From assembly GCA_024663395.1 (NCBI GenBank), contig JANFAH010000078.1, positions 173,764 to 237,763 on the forward strand: a DNA stretch of 64,000 nt, given 5' to 3'. Positions 57,822 through 64,000 of the stretch are shown here, piece after piece (position 1 is the first letter of the stretch; every line of letters starts with the position of its first letter). Below the pieces are notes generated by a model. That model worked only from the letters and a program-made list of their open reading frames with translations, did not search any database and was not told the DNA's origin. The stretch comes from Pisolithus tinctorius. Its lineage: Eukaryota; Basidiomycota; Agaricomycetes; Boletales; Pisolithaceae. The translations under genes and the position numbers were made by a program.

Positions 57822-58740
57822 GAGCGCAACCCTTAGTCAGCGAGCGCAACCACCAAATGGGGAGAGCGCAACCTTTAGTCAGCGAGCGCAACCACCAAAT
57901 GGGGAGAGCGCAACCCTTAGTCAGCGAGCGCAACCTCCATTGCTCTTAAGATACATGTATCATGCACTACAGGAGAGAGCGCAACCTTTAGTCAGCAAGC
58001 GCAACCACCAAATGGGGAGAGCGCAACCTTTAGTCAGCGAGCGCAACCACCAAATGGGGAGAGCGCAACCCTTAGTCAGCGAGCGCAACCTCCATTGCTC
58101 TTAAGATACATGTATCATGCACCACAGGAGAGAGCGCAACCACCAAATGGGGAGAGCGCAACCTTTAGTCAGCGAGCGCAACCACCAAATGGGGAGAGCG
58201 CAACCCTTAGTCAGTGAGCGCAACCTCCATTGCTCTTAAGATACATGTATCATGCACCACAGGAGAGAGCGCAACCACCAAATGGGGAGAGTGCAACCTT
58301 TAGTCAGCGAGCGCAACCACCAAATGGGGAGAGCGCAACCTTTAGTCAGCAAGCGCAACCACCAAATGGGGAGAGCGCAACCCTTAGTCAGCGAGCGCAA
58401 CCTCCATTGCTCTTAAGATACATGTATCATGCACCACAGGAGAGAGCGCAACCTTTAGTCAGCGAGTGCAACCACCAAATGGGGAGAGCACAACCCTTAG
58501 TCAGCAAGCGCAACCTCCATTGCTCTTGAGATACATGTATCATGCACCACAGGAGAGAGCGCAACCACCAAATGGGGAGAGCGCAACCCTTAGTCAGCAA
58601 GCGCAACCTCCATTGCTCCTATGATACATGCATCTTGTGTTACAGGAGAGAGTGCAACCTCCATTGCTCTTATGATATGTGTATCTTGTGCTATTGGAGA
58701 GAGTGCAACCATTAGTCAGCAAGTGCAACCACCTCATGTG
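57822..58740. repeat. Minisatellite built on GAGCGCAACC units
   Basis: About 920 bp of alternating modules: an 18-nt unit with CAACC[CT]TTAGTCA, a 24-nt unit with CAACCACCAAATGGGGA, and a longer one with CAACCTCCATTGCTCTTAAG followed by ATACATGTAT and CATGCACC. They form a higher-order repeat of roughly 100-160 bp. Units decay toward 58,740. It is not a CRISPR: there are no constant-length unique spacers. Confidence 0.9.
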
Positions 58741-58744
58741 ATGT

Positions 58745-59100
58745 GTAACCAACCCATATAAGTAAATTGAGTATACATGCATACTAATTGATTAGATTTA
58801 GCTTACACTAACCTAAGTTGACCTTTTCACAGGCAATCCATTGGAATTGACACTGAATCTTAGGTACTGTACTTGATGCAAGATATGCAAGTCACAGGTA
58901 CAAAGCACTGACTGAGAGTGTGTTCTTGAACAAACAAATATGACATCTCACCAAACACTTCTAAGCAAGTTTAGTATACATGTATACTAATTCCACAATC
59001 TTGGATGAAATGGCATGGTTTTTAAGGCCAGAGGGGGGCCAATATTCATTGCAAGATGACATTTGGAGATAATACAGGCAGGGTAAACATCATACAAGGT
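58745..59100. other. AT-rich spacer with two palindrome copies
   Basis: No coding signal. The palindrome core occurs at about 58,770 (one mismatch) and 58,971-58,990 (perfect core). Confidence 0.6.
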
Positions 59101-59107
59101 GGATCCT

Positions 59108-62100
59108 TCAATCCTCATCCATGCTGTGCAAGTTACTCATCACATCATCAGCCCACTGTTTCAATGGACCCTCAACCACCTTCCAGACAACAGGATGATT
59201 GGCCCAGGTTCCCTTGATCCACATATAGATGTCATGATCAGTGGGGAAGTGTTGAAGGGCCTTTGCCCAATCCAAGAGAATGGCCAAATCTGTGGGATTA
59301 GCCCTAATAGAGTGATGGATTGTAAATAAGAGTGCCACCAAGGTGGATTCCTTCAGATCAACTGGCACATTGGACTTTGAAGTAGCACTGAGGGCTTTGA
59401 TGACAGTTGCCCATTGCTCAGGTGTGTGGGTAATCTGCTGCAGCTTATCTGCAGCTGTCACATTCACCAGCAGGTCATATCCACCACCTGGAGCTCCTGA
59501 TGTCCTTGCTTGCTTCTTGTGGCGTGTATCAGTGTCAAAGCCATCATCACGAGTCAGCCGTTTATCTGGGGTGTGATATGCACATTAGCATACATGTATA
59601 CTAAAATTGTCAATAAATTTTATTACCTGAACCAGATGGCCCACTGTGGGCAGAAGATTCATCATGCAAATTCAATGCATGATGTGATGCACTGGGGGGG
59701 GCCAGCAATTGCTGCCTTTGTGCTAAAAATCCATCATTTTAGTATACATGTATACTAAAATTCATAATAAAGACACAAACCTGTTGATGTACTTGGGCCC
59801 TCGCTGTCAGATCCATCATCAGGTTGGGGGAGGATGCGAGATGGCTTCTTCTTTGCAAACTTCCTCACACGCCTAGCCATCTTGTCTAGGGCACGCTGCT
59901 GCTCCAACCTTGCCCGTTCTGAATAGGCTATGGTTGATGTAGAATGCAGTGACTGCACTGCATATGGATTGAGCTCAGCTGTCGTGCGTCCTCGCCAGAA
60001 TTCTTGAGCCTCGAGGGGATTCAGATATTGCAGGCTTTGGAAATTTGACCCAAAGCCAGCAGTCCCAAGAAGTTCTTGGACCATGGGAAATGGAGCTGTA
60101 TGGGTCAGGTCTGCAGTAGGCTCCTGCAAGCATGTGGTCTTTTTGACTGTTACTGCTGCAAGACTCTAAAATAATAATTTTAGTATACATGTATCTTAAA
60201 TTTCAGAAATAAACCAAATACCATCAAAAAATTCTCCAAGGGCATTTTAAGGTCAGGGTCAAGCTTGGCAGTGGTTTCACCATCACACAACCCCAGTGTT
60301 GGCACAGATATTAGCTTGACAATCTTCTGCATGGCATTAACATTTTGGGCTGTGATATGTGGTGCGCTTGCAGCCCGTTCCACTGCTGTCCCCAATGATT
60401 CACCAGTGTACTCCTTGGGCATCAGTGCCAATAATGGATTTGAAGGAGACAGGGTGGGTTGACTCTCCATGCCATCCCAATACAGCCAGGGGGCTTGAGA
60501 CTTCGCACGTGGACCAAAACCTTGGAATAAATCAAGCACACTTTGCCGCAGGTCCCAGATTGTAGGGATTTGAAGTAACTTCTCCCGCTCAGTTAAGCGG
60601 TTAACTTCAAGAAGCATGTCAGTGATGAATGTTTGAGAATATTTGTTAGGAGTGAGTTGCTCCCAGGGGAAAGGGGTGAAACGGAGGATATCGTGAACTT
60701 TGTGGAAGTAACTTTTCCTCTCCTCTGAAACACATCCATCAAGACCTGTGTTGAGTGCAGCGATGCTTGCTTTGGGTCGGGCCAATGATGGCTTAGTACC
60801 ATCAAGTTCAATGCGATAGGCCTTCAAGAAGGTCTGGAAGGTGTCCAGCCATTTGACATCACCAACAGCATCGAAGAGTGGCTTGATTTGGTCCTTCTGC
60901 TTTTTCTCCCAGTCATTGGCAAACAACTTTGCTAACCCAACCCTCACTTGTGTAAGGGCAACTCGGCGGTGGCGAAAAAGCATTGTGATAAGCTGTGGTT
61001 TGATGAATATAAAGTACACTGAACAATGACATAGTATTACCTCATTAACACAGTGTTGTTGCTTCACAATGTCCTTGATGTCCAGACGGGTTTTCAAAAA
61101 TGCCATAACTCCACTTATGATGCATGTCCATGCTCGATTTGCTCCACGCTGGCCTGTGATGGGATACCGGCAGAGTGGAAATAACCAATCTGCCACCTAT
61201 ATTGAATATTTTAGTATACATGTATACTAAAATAATACAATTTCAACTCACCTCTGCAAGGGCTGGACCATAATTGATGTCATTGCCAAAGTTGTCCCGT
61301 TTGCACACTGTGATCTTGGAAGTGTTCCAATTTCCCATGATCACAATCATGCTAAGTTCAGTAAATAGGGGGTATGGAGTGTCAAGATGCACCCTTGGTT
61401 CTTGGACTGGGTGGAAGCCATGCCGAATCCACTGTAACTTGACAATGAGATTGTCCAAAACAGGCCGAGTGACATCGGTTGGTGAAATCGAGGGAAGCGA
61501 CATGTCGAGCAATTCTTGTGTTGAGCGGATGATTTCATCAAAGTATTTTGCATATGCAGAGAAATAAGTGCTTTGCTCCTCAGGCTCTTCTGTGCCAAAG
61601 AGGTGCATTGTTGCTGACAATTTTTCAGAAAAAATGGTGTTCCACTTTCCCAAGAGGGAATCAACTCCAAATGTCTCCAACACTGTGGTCATTGGTGGCT
61701 GAGTTGGGTTTTTGAACATTCCACCAACCTCAGCATGAATCTGCTTCAGCAGATGGATGCGATCTTCTTCAGCCAATCCATGGTTGGGCACACGGCGACC
61801 CAAAATTCGATGACAAGCAGTCTGCCAGTCCTCCATTTGAATGGGGGAGGCAAGAAAGTCTAGTACTGACAGCATGGGTTTGAATATTGCCAGGAAGAGC
61901 TGCAATGGTGAAGGAATTTAGTATACATGTATCCTAAAATTATTAATTAATTGAATTTACTTACACCTGTGAGGTGTGGATTTAAGTTGTCATATATAAG
62001 TGAAACTGTCAAAAGTTTCGAGCTTTCCAGGGATGTATAAGCAAAGACTTGAGCAAAGAACTTTGCCAACTCTCGGTGAGAGATAATGAATGCAGGGCGG

Positions 62101-63042
62101 ACAGAGTTTGCCTCCTTTGAATCTGACCAGGAACGTGCAATCTGTGTGTACACCATGTTCGCTTCAACATCAGATTTTCCACGCAGAAGGTGGAGGAGAT
62201 TCTTCAATTTTTCTGTGTCAGTGTCCACCTTTTCAGGGCGTAGTCGGTTTGCTGAGAGATGAAAAAGGATAACTGATTCCTGTGGTGACTGGCGAATGAG
62301 GTCTTCACAAAATTAGTATACATGTATACTAATATTAAATATTTTTAGGACTTACTGAGATCAAAAAATTCAACAAGCCACACGGCTTTCTGACTCAATT
62401 TCTCATTGATCTTCTCCAATTCCTTTGCAGCATCGCCTTTCTGCCTTTCATTCTGCCCCTCACGAATCGTCGCAATCGCATCCTGGCGGTGAACAATGTC
62501 CTTTTCGTACAAAGTTTGAATGAGTGCAACACGGTGATTACCATTGATGAGGAACATTTCTGCCCCTGGTCCTGTCGCTTTGCCACTCCATCGAACGAAG
62601 TTTTTGTAGGGAGTGAGTTGGGCAGCAGTCTCCAGCCCACCTGCAATGAATGATCGGTCAATGCCAACTTGAATGGCTTCACCCATCATATGGTTTCGAA
62701 GTCCATCTGCATTGGCATTGTTCATCATCTTCCTCACCAAGGAATGTTGCAATGGCCGGGGGTTGAACACTTGACGTTTCAACTGAGGCCCATGGCCCAA
62801 GTCATCACTTGTGGCGACACACATCAGCCCCCACCCAATTCGAACTTTGTTCAACAGCTCATCAATCTCATCCATCTCCCTAGTTGCAGCCACTTCTTTT
62901 GTAACCTTGGTTGAACAAAGGTGCAAATTTAGTATACATGTATACTAAAATTATAAAAATAATTTGAAAAGAAGCAAGTTGATATCTTGCAACAGAGGGA
63001 CTTGTTGAAAATTTGTGGAAAACTTACTTTTGGTGTGCGAGC
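59108..63042 (-). CDS. Subtelomeric multi-exon gene, unknown family, GNHR motif
   Basis: Exons: 63,042-63,028 (15 nt, tentative), 62,905-62,356, 62,302-61,965, 61,899-61,252, 61,196-61,041, 60,992-60,222, 60,165-59,781, 59,722-59,627, 59,565-59,108. From 62,905 to the stop the joins are in phase through 3,402 nt (1,133 aa). The 5' end is not found. The first large exon contains FLINGNHRVALIQTLYEKD, reminiscent of the catalytic G-x-HR segment of ParB/sulfiredoxin-like folds. The rest is helical, with a basic KMARRVRKFAKKKPSR segment (59,850 region) that could be a nuclear signal. No full-domain match is claimed. Seven of its eight introns contain the same palindrome. Lack of stops and clean splicing indicate a maintained gene at the chromosome end. 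Confidence 0.75.
59583..62952. repeat. Intron-resident palindrome, core AGTATACATGTATACT (7 copies)
   Basis: Copies lie in introns at 59,583-59,607, 59,736-59,761, 60,176-60,201, 61,208-61,233, 61,916-61,940, 62,312-62,333 and 62,928-62,952. Those at 61,208 and 59,736 are perfect 26-nt palindromes and the one at 62,312 is a perfect 22-nt palindrome. Arms add TTTTAG on one side and CTAAAA on the other. Introns are only 53-65 bp (122 for the first), so the palindrome makes up much of each. The intron at 60,993-61,040 lacks it. Confidence 0.93.
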
Positions 63043-63049
63043 CTAAAAT

Positions 63050-63660
63050 CAGAAATTAATGAATTAATTACAAATGTAATTATTTCGAAATCACTCCAGA
63101 CACCTACAGCTGTGTTTGTACTCATTATTGTTTATTTGTCAGAGTTTGGTTGTAACTAAATTTGGAAGGTGGTTGTATGGGTTCAAAGTGTAAGTGTCAC
63201 TTGGCAAAAAGTTATGGCAGTATATATACCCAATGTCACAAATATTGAAAAATGTTTGTCAATATGTACAAATATTTACACAATGACATCATGACTCAAA
63301 TCCACATGTCTAAAATCAATTAGCTACAAAAATAGCCTAATGCATAGCAAACTGATGACACAGCCACAGCCTCCATTCAACCTGCCATCAAGTGATTCAT
63401 TTCAAGTGGAGTTTGAAATTGAGATGCCCTGGATTACACCTTTTGCTACATTTCTTCTTGAACTTGAACTTCTTTTATTTCCTCCTTGCTCATTTGCACC
63501 TTCCAATTGCCATTATGCCATACACATGTTCAAAGTGCACCATCACCTTGAGGTGAAGAATGAATATACTGTGGCATCAGAAGAGATGTGCTGGTGGTAG
63601 GATGGATGGACAGATAACTTTTTTTTTAAGGAGACCAATCAAATAATAACTGTTACACCA
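63050..63660. other. AT-rich stretch, possible 5' region of the subtelomeric gene
   Basis: No exon could be assigned. A plus-strand frame at 63,340-63,600 (86 codons, Phe/Pro/Leu-rich) has no motif. Confidence 0.35.
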
Positions 63661-63666
63661 AATATT

Positions 63667-63853
63667 CAGGGGCTATTTGATTGCTTCTGTTCCCATCATG
63701 GTTGCCCTGGGAAAAGGGGTTTACACCACTGTGGAAGGTTTGAAGAAGCATATGCATAAACTGAAGACAAGATGGATAGGACAGGTAAGCATTTGTGCCA
63801 TACCTTTTATGATACATGTATACTAATATTTTATTTTATTATTTTAGGAAAAG
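63667..63853 (+). pseudogene. Gene fragment cut by the telomere
   Basis: A plus-strand exon-like stretch ends TGGATAGGACAG at a GTAAGC donor (63,785). The intron ends TTATTTTAG at 63,847 and contains the palindrome (half-matched at about 63,810-63,830). Only six bases (GAAAAG) remain before telomere repeats begin. Codons before the donor can be read VYTTVEGLKKHMHKLKTRW, with a one-base-shifted CSHHGCPGK before it, loosely like a C2H2 finger, but this is speculative. Confidence 0.5.
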
Positions 63854-64000
63854 GTTAGGGTTAGGTTAGGTTAGGGTTAGGTTAGGTTAGGGTTAGGTTA
63901 GGTTAGGGTTAGGTTAGGTTAGGTTAGGGTTAGGTTAGGGTTAGGGTTAGGTTAGGGTTAGGGTTGTTAGGTTAGGGTTAGGTTTGTTAGGGTTAGGTTA
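63854..64000 (+). repeat. Telomere, mixed TTAGGG and TTAGG units
   Basis: From GGTTAGGG at 63,853 to the window edge the DNA is almost only TTAGGG (6-mer) and TTAGG (5-mer) units. The proximal part follows the order 6-5-5 several times (16-nt period); later units vary, with two TTG/TTTG interruptions. The G-rich strand points outward, as at a right chromosome end. Confidence 0.95.

Noticed and set aside
57822..58740. Possible CRISPR-like array
   Set aside because: Unit lengths vary, the intervening sequences are themselves repeated, and the organism is a eukaryote. It is a minisatellite.
1..64000. tRNA and rRNA genes
   Set aside because: I saw no cloverleaf with recognisable A and B boxes and no rRNA sequence; without a scanning tool this is only a negative reading.

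Overview
The window looks like the right end of a basidiomycete (Agaricomycete-type) chromosome. The evidence is dense short introns (about 48-70 bp) with GTRNGT/YAG borders, fungal-specific families (velvet regulator, FunK1-type kinase, AreA-like GATA factor, HET-domain protein, basidiomycete F-box/LRR protein, Ty3-type Gag), and a telomere. The telomere runs from 63,854 to the edge with its G-rich strand 5'->3' outward. Species cannot be named from the sequence.

Layout. 1-1.5 kb: Gag region of an LTR retrotransposon, cut by the window edge. 2-13.2 kb: a cytochrome P450 / sterol-methyltransferase-like cluster built by segmental duplication. It holds two P450 genes that read through cleanly (6,661-8,353 and 11,039-13,173), two decayed methyltransferase copies, and a P450 3' remnant that lost its heme-binding cysteine. 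A decayed inverted copy of the first P450 lies at 25.07-26.46 kb. 15.8-19.2 kb: a velvet-domain regulator with a long Tyr/Ser/His-rich tail. 21.6-23.9 kb: F-box/LRR-type protein. 28.4-29.7 kb: NAD(P)H-hydrate epimerase with an in-frame stop. 30.4-34.7 kb: GATA factor with an AreA-type N-terminal motif, two GATA fingers and a 12-nt micro-exon. 35-40 kb: nothing recognised. 40.4-42.5 kb: WRAP53/TCAB1-like WD40 protein. 43.3-45.4 kb: HET-domain protein followed by an AIG1-like GTPase. 45.6-47.7 kb: NOL8-like RRM protein. 49.2-51.8 kb: FunK1 kinase.

From about 52 kb the character changes to a subtelomere: MITE-like inverted repeat, truncated Harbinger-type transposase, CpG-poor degenerate repeats, a 1,251-codon open frame beginning exactly at the tail of a Ulp1-type protease motif, and a GCGCAACC minisatellite. 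Next comes an 8-exon minus-strand gene (about 1,133 aa) and then the telomere. The most striking signal is a near-perfect palindrome with core AGTATACATGTATACT. It sits in seven of the eight introns of that last gene and in one more putative intron that abuts the telomere. It occurs nowhere else that I noticed outside the last 6 kb.

Caution: several otherwise convincing genes (NAXE, WRAP53-like, HET, NOL8-like, velvet tail, F-box tail) carry isolated one-base frame breaks, several in short homopolymers. These may be true pseudogene lesions or residual long-read assembly errors, and the sequence alone cannot decide.
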